A stretch of DNA of 64,000 bases from CAVXXD01 sp963765625 (GTDB lineage: Bacteria > Actinomycetota > Geothermincolia > Geothermincolales > Geothermincolaceae). The position numbers and the translations under genes were made by a program. Positions 43,387-51,310 of the stretch are shown in pieces; position 1 is the stretch's first letter, and each line of letters begins with the position of its first letter. The stretch covers positions 1 to 64,000 of the forward strand of contig CAVXXD010000017.1 of the NCBI GenBank assembly GCA_963765625.1, given 5' to 3'. The notes below the pieces were generated by a model. The model was not told the DNA's origin. It saw only the letters and a list, made by a program, of their open reading frames with translations, and did no database searches.

Positions 43387-44736
43387 ATGGCCATGAAGAA
43401 GAAGACGGAATACGTCGTCGTAGGCTCCGGTGCGGGGGGAGGCACCATCGCCAATGAACTAGCCAAGCGGGGGAAGAAGGTCCTGGTGCTGGAGCGTGGC
43501 CCGGACGTCAAGTGGTATGGCAACCATGCCTTCGCCGTCGCCTGCCTGGACAAACACGGCTTTCTCACCTCCAAGGAAGGGATGGGAGTGGCCCGGGCGC
43601 TCTGCATCGGCGGCTCCACCATCATGACCTGCGGCACCTCGGCCCGCCCGCCCAAGGGCATCTTCGAGAAGCACGGCGTTGACCTGAACCCCTATTTCGA
43701 CGAGTCCGAAAAGGAACTGAAAGTCACAACCCTGCCGGATGAGACCATCGGCGAAGGGGCCCTGGCCCTGATGGCGGCGGGAAACAGGTTGGGCATGAAA
43801 TGGCAGAAACTGGAAAAGTTCATAGACCCGGCCAAGTGCGAACCGAAGTTCTGCAACTGCATGCTGGGGTGCCCCAAGGAGGCCAAGTGGACCTCCCGCG
43901 ACCTGCTTGACGAGGCCAAGTCCCGGGGCGCGGAAGTCATGGCCAACGTCAGGGTAGACGAGGTCGCCATCACCGGTGGCGAAGCCACCGGGGTCAAGGC
44001 CTGGCAGCGGGGCAAGGGCGAAGTCGAAATCCAGGCGGACGTGGTCATTCTGGCCGCGGGCGGCCTGGGCACCCCGGTGATCATGCAGAAGTCGGGCATC
44101 TACGGGGCCGGCATGGGCTTCTTCTGCGATCCCCTTGCGCTTACCCTTGGTTACCATCCCACCATGAAGCCGGCCTTCGAGCCCCCCATGACCGTCGGCA
44201 CCTTCGACTTCTGGGAATCGGACGGCTTCCTGCTCTCCCCGGTCATCGACCCCTGGGTGTCGATGTTCCTGGAGATCGTCAAGGCCAAGCCGGCCATGCT
44301 GCCTCACTGGCTCGAATACCCGCACACCATGGGCATCATGACCAAGGCCAAGGACGAGCTGGCCGGCCGCATCAACATCGACGGCACTTTCTCCAAGACG
44401 ATGTCCGTCAATGACCAGGCCAAGATGGACAAGGGCGCGTCCGTCGCCCGCAAGGTACTGATCGAGGCGGGATGCAACCCCAATGCCGTCTGGACCCCCA
44501 AAGCTCGCGGTGCGCACCCCGGAGGTACGGTACGCATCGGTGAGGTGCTCGACAGTAACCTCCAGTCAGAGGTCAAGGGCCTCTTCGTATGCGACGCCTC
44601 GGTGATACCCGAATCTCTGGCCGCACCGGTGGTGTTGACCCTGATGGCGTTGGGCAAGCGCCTGGCCGACCATTTGGTCCCGCAGGCTGCTGACGCCGCG
44701 GCGCCCGAGAAACAGAAGGCCAAGACCGCTAAGTAG
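43387..44736 (+). CDS. GMC-family FAD oxidoreductase with four-Cys insert
   Basis: ATG 43387, with AGGAG upstream, gives 449 residues. The N terminus is the FAD dinucleotide fold VVVGSGAGGGTIANELAKRG. The C terminus is the GMC-type end GAHPGGTVRIGEV, then LFVCDASVIPESLAAPVVLT. The middle carries CEPKFCNCMLGC, four Cys in 12 residues, seen in some anaerobic GMC-like proteins and possibly an Fe-S or metal site. It would oxidise an alcohol or reduce a ketone or C=C bond, as cholesterol-oxidase-like relatives do, passing electrons to the ferredoxin encoded just upstream. A hairpin terminator follows. Substrate is unknown. Confidence 0.85.
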   Translation: MAMKKKTEYVVVGSGAGGGTIANELAKRGKKVLVLERGPDVKWYGNHAFAVACLDKHGFLTSKEGMGVARALCIGGSTIMTCGTSARPPKGIFEKHGVDLNPYFDESEKELKVTTLPDETIGEGALALMAAGNRLGMKWQKLEKFIDPAKCEPKFCNCMLGCPKEAKWTSRDLLDEAKSRGAEVMANVRVDEVAITGGEATGVKAWQRGKGEVEIQADVVILAAGGLGTPVIMQKSGIYGAGMGFFCDPLALTLGYHPTMKPAFEPPMTVGTFDFWESDGFLLSPVIDPWVSMFLEIVKAKPAMLPHWLEYPHTMGIMTKAKDELAGRINIDGTFSKTMSVNDQAKMDKGASVARKVLIEAGCNPNAVWTPKARGAHPGGTVRIGEVLDSNLQSEVKGLFVCDASVIPESLAAPVVLTLMALGKRLADHLVPQAADAAAPEKQKAKTAK

Positions 44737-44764
44737 TCAACGGGCTGAACAGAGGGATGGTGTG

Positions 44765-44795
44765 GGCGGGCCTTCGGGCCCGCCTTGGGTTTGAA
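44765..44795 (+). terminator. Hairpin terminator after the GMC gene
   Basis: GGCGGGCC/GGCCCGCC with loop TTCG, an 8-bp stem with a stable UUCG tetraloop, followed by TTGGGTTTG. It lies between convergent genes. Confidence 0.65.
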
Positions 44796-44820
44796 TAAGA
44801 AGCCCAGCCGAAGGGCCTCC

Positions 44821-47796
44821 TCAAGCGTCTACCCGGAACTCATTTTCAAAAAGCCCGCTGGCCAGGTCCTCCCGTGACGATCCCTCAATACGGGCGAGGG
44901 CTTTCTTGCAAGTGGGGGCGGAAAGCTCACCGGCCAGGCGGTCGCGCAGCTGCTCGCCCAGGTTTTTCGTCTCCACCTCACAACCCTCATGGGAGAGGAC
45001 GGCGGAGACTACTTCGAAGGAGCGGCCCTTTTTCCCTCGCTTTTCCAGCAGCAGGGCCATTCGCGCCATGGTGTTGAGGGAAACGGGTATGGCGCGGATC
45101 TCCTCGGAGATGGCCAGGGCGTCACGGAAACGCCTTGCTGCTTCCCCCAGGTCTCCCGAGTCCATGGCCAGCTGGCCCATAGTGCTGTAGGTGCTGGCCA
45201 TGCCCCGCCGGTCGCCGATCTCGCGGAAGACCTCCAGGCTCTCCTCGCACAGCTTCCGCGCCTCCTCCTTCTGCCCCAGCTTACCTGCAACCTCCCCCAG
45301 GTTCATCAGACCGATGGCGATGCCCCGGCGGTCGCCCAGGCGCCGGTCGATGACCAGGCTTTCTCCGTAATGGTGTTTCGCTTCCTCGTAATCATCTAGA
45401 TAGAAAGAAGCCACCCCGAGGTTGTTGATGCTGATGCTCATGCCGCGCAGGTCTCCCAGCTTGCGGTAGATCTCCAGGCTTTCCCGGTAGAGCTTGCTGG
45501 CTTCCTTGTAGCCGACCAGCGAGTGGATGGCCTGGCTGTGCAGGGCCAGCGCCACACCGCGCCGGTCTCCCAGTTTGCGGTAGATGTCCAGCCCCTCCCG
45601 GTAGAGGCCCGAAGCCCACGTGTAATCTCCGGTCCGTTCCGACAGCAGGCCGGAATAGATGAGGTTGAAAGCGATCTCTTCCTTTAGCTCCAGGCCGCGC
45701 AGCATCTGCAGCCCCTCTCCCAGCAGTTGCTCGGCTTTCTCGTACATGCCCATGCGCAGGGCCAGGCAGCCCTGCCTGGTGATTGCTTTGGCCATGATCT
45801 CCTTCTCGATGCGGCGGTGGGGCCTGGTGTCGCCGGCGGAAGCCCGCACCGTGTCCACCAGCTCTCCCAGCAGCTTCTCTCCCTCTTCCAACCAGGCCTT
45901 GATGTCGTAGAAGAGGTGGAGGGCGGAGATGCTGCGGTTCAGTTCTTCCAGGCGCAGGCCGTGAACCGCCATCTTCCATGCCTCACGAATGTTCTCTATC
46001 TCGTCTTCCAGGGTGATCATCGCTTCGATCTGACGCGCCTGAAGGTAGTCGACCTCACAGTCCTGCAGGAGGTGGAGGTAGTAGTTGGAGAAGATGTCCT
46101 TGACGCGGTCCAGTTCCGCCCCTTCTTCGCTGAGCTTCTCCCAGGCGTATGCGCGGAGCACCCCGTGCATCTCGTAACGGCCGGTCAGGCTGCGACGCAG
46201 CAGGGACTTGTCCATTAGCGCCGTGATCAGGGGGAGGGGGGCATCGGTCACGTCTTCGCCGGCTTCGCGCCGGAACCCGCCGCGGAAGACCGACATCCTG
46301 GCGAAGGCCAGTTTGTCTTCCGGTTTCAGGAGGCTCCAGGAGTACTCGAAAGCCACGCGCAGGCTGCGATGGCGCTCGGGTATGTCCCGCAGGGTGGTTG
46401 AGAGAAAGTCCAGGCTGTTCTCGATCTCCGCGCAGATATCTTTCAGTGGGAGGAAGCGGATCCACGACGAAGCAAGCTCGATGCCCAGGGCCATGCCCTC
46501 GAGAAATCGGCAGAGGCTGCTGATGAGGGGCTCTTCTTCAATGGTGAAGGTGGCTCCGGGATATACCCGCCTGGCACCGTGCAGAAAGAGGTTTATGGCA
46601 TCAAACTTGTCCGGAGCCGCGAGATCGAAGTCGTGGCTGTTGGCGGGGACGGACATGCCCCCGACCTCCAGTATCCATTCGCCCTTGAGGTTGAGCCGTT
46701 CCTGCGAGGTCACCATTATATTAACGCCGGGTGCCGCTTCGAGTATTCTCGTCAGTAGCGCGGAGCCCTCATCGATGAATCGTTCGAAGCTGTCCATCAC
46801 TATCAGCAGCTTCTTTTCCCTGAGGTAATCCAGCAACTGGGTCACGGAGTCCCCCTCCGCGTAGAAGGAGAAGTTGAGGGAACTCGCCAGTCCGGAGACG
46901 AGGTGCTCCGGGGAAGAAAGCTGGGAGCCGGGGAAGAAATAGGCCCCGTACGGGAAGTCATCAGCCGTCCGCGAAGCGGCTTCCAGGGCCAGGCGGGTCT
47001 TGCCGATACCTCCCGGCCCGACCAGGGTCAGAAGGCGGCAGTCCGCTTCTTTCAGAAGGCCCGCGATATCAGCCAGCTCAGCCTCCCGGCCTACGAAAGG
47101 GGTGGACTGCTGGGGCAGGTGCGAGACGGGGGAGGTGAGCGTATCTGACGACTGGGGGGCACCGGTATGATCGGCCTCGAAGACGACAGTTCGGTTCCTG
47201 CCGTTGTGTTTTGCCTGGTAGAGAGCCTGGTCCGCCATGCGCACGAGGTCGTCCATCTGGTAGGAATGACGTGGGCACTCGGCGATGCCGAAGCTGGCGG
47301 TTATGGGTATGGAAAATATGTCCAGGGTCCTCCGGGCGATGACGTTGCGCAGCCTTTCGGCAAAACGCCGCGCCCCATCGGAGTTGGTCCCTGGCAGCAG
47401 GAGGAGGAATTCCTCTCCCCCGTATCTGAAGCAGGCGTCGTCACCCCGCACCGCGTCGGTGATGAAGGTGGCCATGGCTTGCAGGACCCGGTCGCCGGTC
47501 TCGTGGCCGAAACGGTCATTGACGGACTTGAAGTAGTCGATGTCCAGCATGATCACGGATATGATCACGTGATTGCGGGTCATGCGGTCGTACTCGTCCT
47601 CCAGGCAGTGGCGGTTGAACAGCCCGGTCAGGCTGTCTCGCAGAGCCTGATGCTCCAGGCGCTGTATGCGGGCATTGTATTGCTCAAGGTAATCCCGCAT
47701 CTTCTCCTGAAGCTCCTTCTCGTTTACGCGATCGAGCGCTTCCAGGAAAGCTTCTTCCAGCCGGTCTTCTTCCAAGATGTATCTCCCATAATCCAT
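44821..47796 (-). CDS. GGDEF diguanylate cyclase fused to a STAND ATPase and TPR repeats
   Basis: About 990 residues. ATG 47796 is preferred over TTG 47820; neither has a good ribosome-binding site. Residues 50-215 form a GGDEF domain (DSLTGLFNRHCLEDEYDR; YGGEEF active site; RGDD eight residues before it is a good inhibitory I-site). Residues 235-520 form an NB-ARC/STAND NTPase (PFVGREAELADI; Walker A VGPGGIGKTRL; Walker B LLIVMDSFE; TSQERL sensor), followed by a winged-helix region. The C-terminal half holds at least six TPR-like repeats of GDRRG-type helices. It should make c-di-GMP under control of a ligand- or partner-sensing STAND module. There is no membrane segment. It is a possible source of the signal read by the riboswitches at 1296-1597. 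Confidence 0.9.
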   Translation of the reverse strand: MDYGRYILEEDRLEEAFLEALDRVNEKELQEKMRDYLEQYNARIQRLEHQALRDSLTGLFNRHCLEDEYDRMTRNHVIISVIMLDIDYFKSVNDRFGHETGDRVLQAMATFITDAVRGDDACFRYGGEEFLLLLPGTNSDGARRFAERLRNVIARRTLDIFSIPITASFGIAECPRHSYQMDDLVRMADQALYQAKHNGRNRTVVFEADHTGAPQSSDTLTSPVSHLPQQSTPFVGREAELADIAGLLKEADCRLLTLVGPGGIGKTRLALEAASRTADDFPYGAYFFPGSQLSSPEHLVSGLASSLNFSFYAEGDSVTQLLDYLREKKLLIVMDSFERFIDEGSALLTRILEAAPGVNIMVTSQERLNLKGEWILEVGGMSVPANSHDFDLAAPDKFDAINLFLHGARRVYPGATFTIEEEPLISSLCRFLEGMALGIELASSWIRFLPLKDICAEIENSLDFLSTTLRDIPERHRSLRVAFEYSWSLLKPEDKLAFARMSVFRGGFRREAGEDVTDAPLPLITALMDKSLLRRSLTGRYEMHGVLRAYAWEKLSEEGAELDRVKDIFSNYYLHLLQDCEVDYLQARQIEAMITLEDEIENIREAWKMAVHGLRLEELNRSISALHLFYDIKAWLEEGEKLLGELVDTVRASAGDTRPHRRIEKEIMAKAITRQGCLALRMGMYEKAEQLLGEGLQMLRGLELKEEIAFNLIYSGLLSERTGDYTWASGLYREGLDIYRKLGDRRGVALALHSQAIHSLVGYKEASKLYRESLEIYRKLGDLRGMSISINNLGVASFYLDDYEEAKHHYGESLVIDRRLGDRRGIAIGLMNLGEVAGKLGQKEEARKLCEESLEVFREIGDRRGMASTYSTMGQLAMDSGDLGEAARRFRDALAISEEIRAIPVSLNTMARMALLLEKRGKKGRSFEVVSAVLSHEGCEVETKNLGEQLRDRLAGELSAPTCKKALARIEGSSREDLASGLFENEFRVDA

Positions 47797-47925
47797 GTAG
47801 TCTTGGGGTAATTGTAACAAAAGGGAAGTCGGGTTTACACAAAGTGGGGGATGGTCGCAAAAAGTCGGGAAAATAATAGCAGAAAATCGGAGACCTGCTA
47901 CGCCTCCTTCGGCTCCGAGGGAGCC

Positions 47926-48195
47926 TCAGACATGATTTCGTTTGACCGTTGAGGGCTCCTTGGGGTTCACCTGCTGTCGGGTGAGGTAGAAAAGTGGATG
48001 GAAATTGCAGGTCAGATAAGAGCAGTCACGGCACTTTTCTTTGCAAAACATCGCATCAGACCCCCTATCACCCGTATCTGACTTATACTTCTCCAGTATG
48101 GTTCCAATTCCTTCAAGTCCGTGCGAATACGGGAACCTATTGCCGTCGATCATTGTCACAATATCAAGGTTTCTGCTTGAATGACCGAGTAACAT
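47926..48195 (-). CDS. Possible small Cys-motif protein or gene remnant
   Basis: Between the GGDEF gene and the lipoprotein gene lies a 500-base stretch of lower GC. It holds a minus-strand frame of 89 residues with CKEKCRDCSYLTC in the middle and no ribosome-binding site. I do not recognise it. The Cys spacing suggests a radical-SAM or zinc-type remnant, but chance is possible. Nothing else supportable is seen in 47820-48250. Confidence 0.25.
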   Translation of the reverse strand: MLLGHSSRNLDIVTMIDGNRFPYSHGLEGIGTILEKYKSDTGDRGSDAMFCKEKCRDCSYLTCNFHPLFYLTRQQVNPKEPSTVKRNHV

Positions 48196-48255
48196 ATATC
48201 GCTTTCATGAGGTAGGGATGTGGAAAAGATTAGTTATAGTTGAAATAATACATTC

Positions 48256-48284
48256 TTGATAAATACTGTTAAATATTGTAAATT
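48256..48284 (+). promoter_or_regulatory. Promoter of the lipoprotein/exopolysaccharide unit
   Basis: TTGATA (48256-48261), a 17-base spacer and TAAATT (48279-48284), inside a strongly AT-rich stretch 55 bases before the lipoprotein start. Confidence 0.6.
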
Positions 48285-48338
48285 GAAAGATGACCTTGCT
48301 ATAGAATAAGCTTTTTGTCTGAAGAGGGGGAGAGCGAC

Positions 48339-48762
48339 ATGAGCAGAAGGCGTTTCGTCTATACGGCGGCACTCATTGCGCTGGCACTGCTGGCAACGTC
48401 CGTACTTGCCGCCGGCTGCGGGGCCGGAGACGACAAGATAGCTGAGGCCCGTCAGCAGGGGTACGCGGAAGGCGTCAAGGCGGAGCAGTCGAAATGGAGC
48501 TAACGAAAAACTCAAGCTGGCCCAGACCTATATCAAGGAGCAGGAAGACAGCCAGGAGACCATCATGCACCTGCTGCAGGGGGACATCGTCAGTATATCC
48601 GTCGGCGCCGTGACCATCGATGACGCCGCCGGCACGGGGCAGGTGGAGATTACTGCGAACCTGAACGACGGAAGCTCTTTCAACGGCGTGGTCGACCTGG
48701 TAAAGATCGATTCCTACTGGTACATGCAGCAGGTCACTCATACCACGAACCCACCCTCTTGA
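48339..48762 (+). CDS. Small lipoprotein, frame break near 48502
   Basis: ATG 48339, after GAGGGGGAG, begins a signal peptide with lipobox VLAAGC, so the mature protein should be lipid-anchored outside the membrane. A helical, probably coiled-coil stretch follows (AEARQQGYAEGVKAEQSK). The frame then stops at TAA 48502. The next frame continues NEKLKLAQTYIKEQEDSQE and a small beta-rich domain ending WYMQQVTHTTNPPS. A missing base near 48502 would join them into about 141 residues. Function is unknown. It directly precedes the Wzz/BY-kinase gene. Confidence 0.65.
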
Positions 48763-48778
48763 TAGGCAGAATGGACTA

Positions 48779-50362
48779 ATGGAACTCCGGGACTACCTGC
48801 AGGTAATCAAGCGGCGGATATGGTGGGTGATCATAACCATAGTGCTGGTCACCGGGTCGGCAGTCGCCTATTCATACTTCCTCCAGGAAGAGCAGTACCT
48901 GGCGGTTTCCAGCGTGCTGATCAAGGAGCAGCCGGCGGCTAGCAATATACTGGCCGAGAATTACCTCGAGGAGTTGAGCACCCAGCCCGAGCGTTCCGTA
49001 CAGACCCAGGTCGAACTGCTGAAGAGCAAGATCCTGGCCGAACAGGTCCGCGACGCCCTGCAACTGGACATCTCCGCGGGGCAGCTAATGGGTAAATTAA
49101 CTGTTGAGCCGCTGGGCAAGACCAATATCATCGAGATCAAGATCGTGGACGAGCTGCCGGAGATGGCCCGGGACATCGTCAACCAGTATGCTATCCAGTA
49201 CCAGGAGTGGCGCCTGGAGGAGAACGCCAAGGGGCTGCGTAACGCTAGCGCCGAGGTTCTGGACGCCCGTCAGAAGGCCAAGGACGAAGCCATCGAATAT
49301 TCGCGGCGGATCGAGGAGAAGCTGGGAACCGGAAGCGTCACTGAAGAGCTGAAGCTGGAGATGGAGAATGCCGCCAACACCTACCTGGAGTTGGAGAAGA
49401 GCTACCGCCAGCTGACCATCGCGGAAGAACTGATGGGCGGTCAGTACGAAGTCCTCCTCGACCAGGACGTTCCCGGCACCCCCACTCAGCCTCGCCCCAT
49501 CCGCAACGGCATGCTGGCTTTTTTCACCGGGACCCTTCTCGGGCTGGGCCTTGCATTTCTCGTCGACTACCTGGATGACACCGTCGAGACCCGTGAAGAA
49601 GCGGAAAGGCTCATCGACGCCCCGATATTAGGCGAGATACCCACGGCGGAAGAGTCGAGCAAGGAGGAAAAGAAGTCGATCATCACCATGGTGGCGACCC
49701 CCAAGTCGGCGACCTCCGAAGCCTTCCGCTCTCTGCGCACCAACATCCAGTACATCAACTATGAACAGGATCTCAAGCTGCTCATGTTCACCAGCTCCGG
49801 GCCGGAGGTGGGAAAATCTTTCGTGGTGGCGAACCTGGGGGTGGCCCTGGCCGAAGCGGGGCACCGCGTAATCGTCATCTGCGCGGACATGCGCAAACCG
49901 AGCCTGCATACCTTCTTCCACCTGGACAACAAGGCCGGCCTTTCGACCGTGCTTATCGGCAAGGCCCGTCTGGAAGATTGTCTGCGGTCCTCGGGAATGT
50001 TCAACCTGAAGGTCCTGACCAGCGGTCCGCTTCCCCCCAACCCCTCGGAACTGCTGGGGTCGCGGCGCATGAACGAGGTGCTGGAGCAGGCCCGCCAGAT
50101 GGCCGACATCGTCCTGTTGGATACCCCGCCCGTCCTGGCCACCAGCGACGCGGCCGTCCTTGGACCTCGTGCCGACGGGGTGATCATGGTTCTTTCGTCC
50201 GGTATTTCAAAGCGTGACGAGAACAGGAAGACGCGGGAACTGCTGGAGCAGGTCAAATCGAAAATCCTCGGGGTAATCCTCAATAACGTCCACAAGACCC
50301 ACAACTACGGTTATTACTATTATTACAACCGCGGCGCCCAGCAGAGCAAAACGGAAAAGTAG
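48779..50362 (+). CDS. Wzz-type chain-length determinant fused to BY-kinase (exopolysaccharide regulator) 1
   Basis: The 527 residues begin MELRDYLQVIKRRIWW (Wzz N terminus, first transmembrane helix). A periplasm-side coiled-coil region and a second helix (FFTGTLLGLGLAFLVDYL at about 243) follow. The cytoplasmic tyrosine-kinase domain has Walker A SSGPEVGKSF, Walker A' VIVICADMRKP and Walker B IVLLDTPPV. The tail is a Tyr cluster (YGYYYYYN), the autophosphorylation site of BY-kinases. It should control polymerisation and export of a capsule or exopolysaccharide. It is preceded by a lipoprotein gene and pairs in function with the product of 55047. Confidence 0.93.
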   Translation: MELRDYLQVIKRRIWWVIITIVLVTGSAVAYSYFLQEEQYLAVSSVLIKEQPAASNILAENYLEELSTQPERSVQTQVELLKSKILAEQVRDALQLDISAGQLMGKLTVEPLGKTNIIEIKIVDELPEMARDIVNQYAIQYQEWRLEENAKGLRNASAEVLDARQKAKDEAIEYSRRIEEKLGTGSVTEELKLEMENAANTYLELEKSYRQLTIAEELMGGQYEVLLDQDVPGTPTQPRPIRNGMLAFFTGTLLGLGLAFLVDYLDDTVETREEAERLIDAPILGEIPTAEESSKEEKKSIITMVATPKSATSEAFRSLRTNIQYINYEQDLKLLMFTSSGPEVGKSFVVANLGVALAEAGHRVIVICADMRKPSLHTFFHLDNKAGLSTVLIGKARLEDCLRSSGMFNLKVLTSGPLPPNPSELLGSRRMNEVLEQARQMADIVLLDTPPVLATSDAAVLGPRADGVIMVLSSGISKRDENRKTRELLEQVKSKILGVILNNVHKTHNYGYYYYYNRGAQQSKTEK

Positions 50363-50397
50363 CGAACGGGTGCGCTTGGCCCGGCTGCCCTCGCGGG

Positions 50398-50429
50398 TTG
50401 ACATAAATCCTGTTCGCTTATGCTATATT
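50398..50429 (+). promoter_or_regulatory. Candidate promoter before the 50499 lipoprotein gene
   Basis: TTGACA (50398-50403) is followed by TATGCT at 15 bases or TGCTATATT (extended -10) at 20 bases. The best pairing is uncertain. Confidence 0.35.
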
Positions 50430-50498
50430 TGACTTAAGCTGTTGACAGCGGAATAGATTTCGCGCAAACAGGATGCCGAAGGAAGAGGAGAGCTGGTC

Positions 50499-51302
50499 AT
50501 GGACCGCAGGATATGGGCCCTGACAACAGTGATTATTATAGCAATGCTGGCAGTGTTCTCCTTGATCTGGACGGTTGGCTGTGGTGGAAATAATGCCACC
50601 GAGAAGCAGGAAGGGTCCGCTCTTACCGGTCAGACGCAAGGAGACGAGACGGACTACTCCAGTGCGTATACGGAAACGGGATCACCTGGTGAAGCGGCGC
50701 AGGGCGGAGAGGCTGGCGGTACCGGGAGCTCCTCCAGCCAGGAAGACGATACCGTAGAGAGTGCAGCCACCGGCGAGGACTTCTCGGTGACCACCCCGAC
50801 CCAGCGTTATGTCAGCGAAACCCAGCGGCACCAGAACTTTCTGGCCGCGGTGGCTTCCGGGGACGTGCGGCGCATGGATTTCATCTCCACCGATTTCCAA
50901 CCGGTGGACGACCCCAATTCATCCTACATCACCTTTTCCCTGACCCTGACCGGCGAGGCCCGGAGCACCGGTTTGATGGTTATGAAGTTCGACTCGGGCA
51001 TGTGGCGCCTGGCACAAGTGAAGGAGCTTGGAGGCAGCCTGGAAGGGGGCACTAATTACCTGGTGCCCGCGACCTTCGAGGATACCCTGGCAGCCGAGAT
51101 CGCGGGGCATCAGCTGTTCTTCACCAAGCTGGCGGAAGGCAAGGTCAGTTACCTCGTCGTAGACGAAGACCAGCATCCTTCCGATACCGAAACGGTCCTC
51201 ATCGGCAGGGTAGTGACACGCAGTGGGCGGACGGAAAACACCGTGATGTACCTGAGGAAAGATTACAACCTCTGGCACCTCACCGGATTCGATTACAGGT
51301 AG
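50499..51302 (+). CDS. Lipoprotein of unknown function
   Basis: The 267 residues start MDRRIWALTTVIIIAMLAVF with a lipobox-like WTVGCGG, so lipid anchoring is likely. A disordered Ser/Gly/Glu/Thr-rich segment spans about 32-90. A folded C-terminal part follows, with two similar alpha-beta stretches (FLAAVASGDVRRMDFIS and LFFTKLAEGKVSYLVV), each ending in a W-R/W-H-L strand, suggesting an internal repeat of an NTF2- or DUF4878-like fold; that fold call is a guess. AGAGGAGAG precedes the ATG. It lies eight bases before the secreted repeat protein gene, and the two probably share a transcript. Confidence 0.7.
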   Translation: MDRRIWALTTVIIIAMLAVFSLIWTVGCGGNNATEKQEGSALTGQTQGDETDYSSAYTETGSPGEAAQGGEAGGTGSSSSQEDDTVESAATGEDFSVTTPTQRYVSETQRHQNFLAAVASGDVRRMDFISTDFQPVDDPNSSYITFSLTLTGEARSTGLMVMKFDSGMWRLAQVKELGGSLEGGTNYLVPATFEDTLAAEIAGHQLFFTKLAEGKVSYLVVDEDQHPSDTETVLIGRVVTRSGRTENTVMYLRKDYNLWHLTGFDYR

Positions 51303-51310
51303 GGCAGAAA

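Noticed and set aside
47994..48215. 73-codon plus-strand frame in the 48-kb intergenic region
   Set aside because: No ribosome-binding site, no recognisable domain, and antisense to a slightly better candidate.
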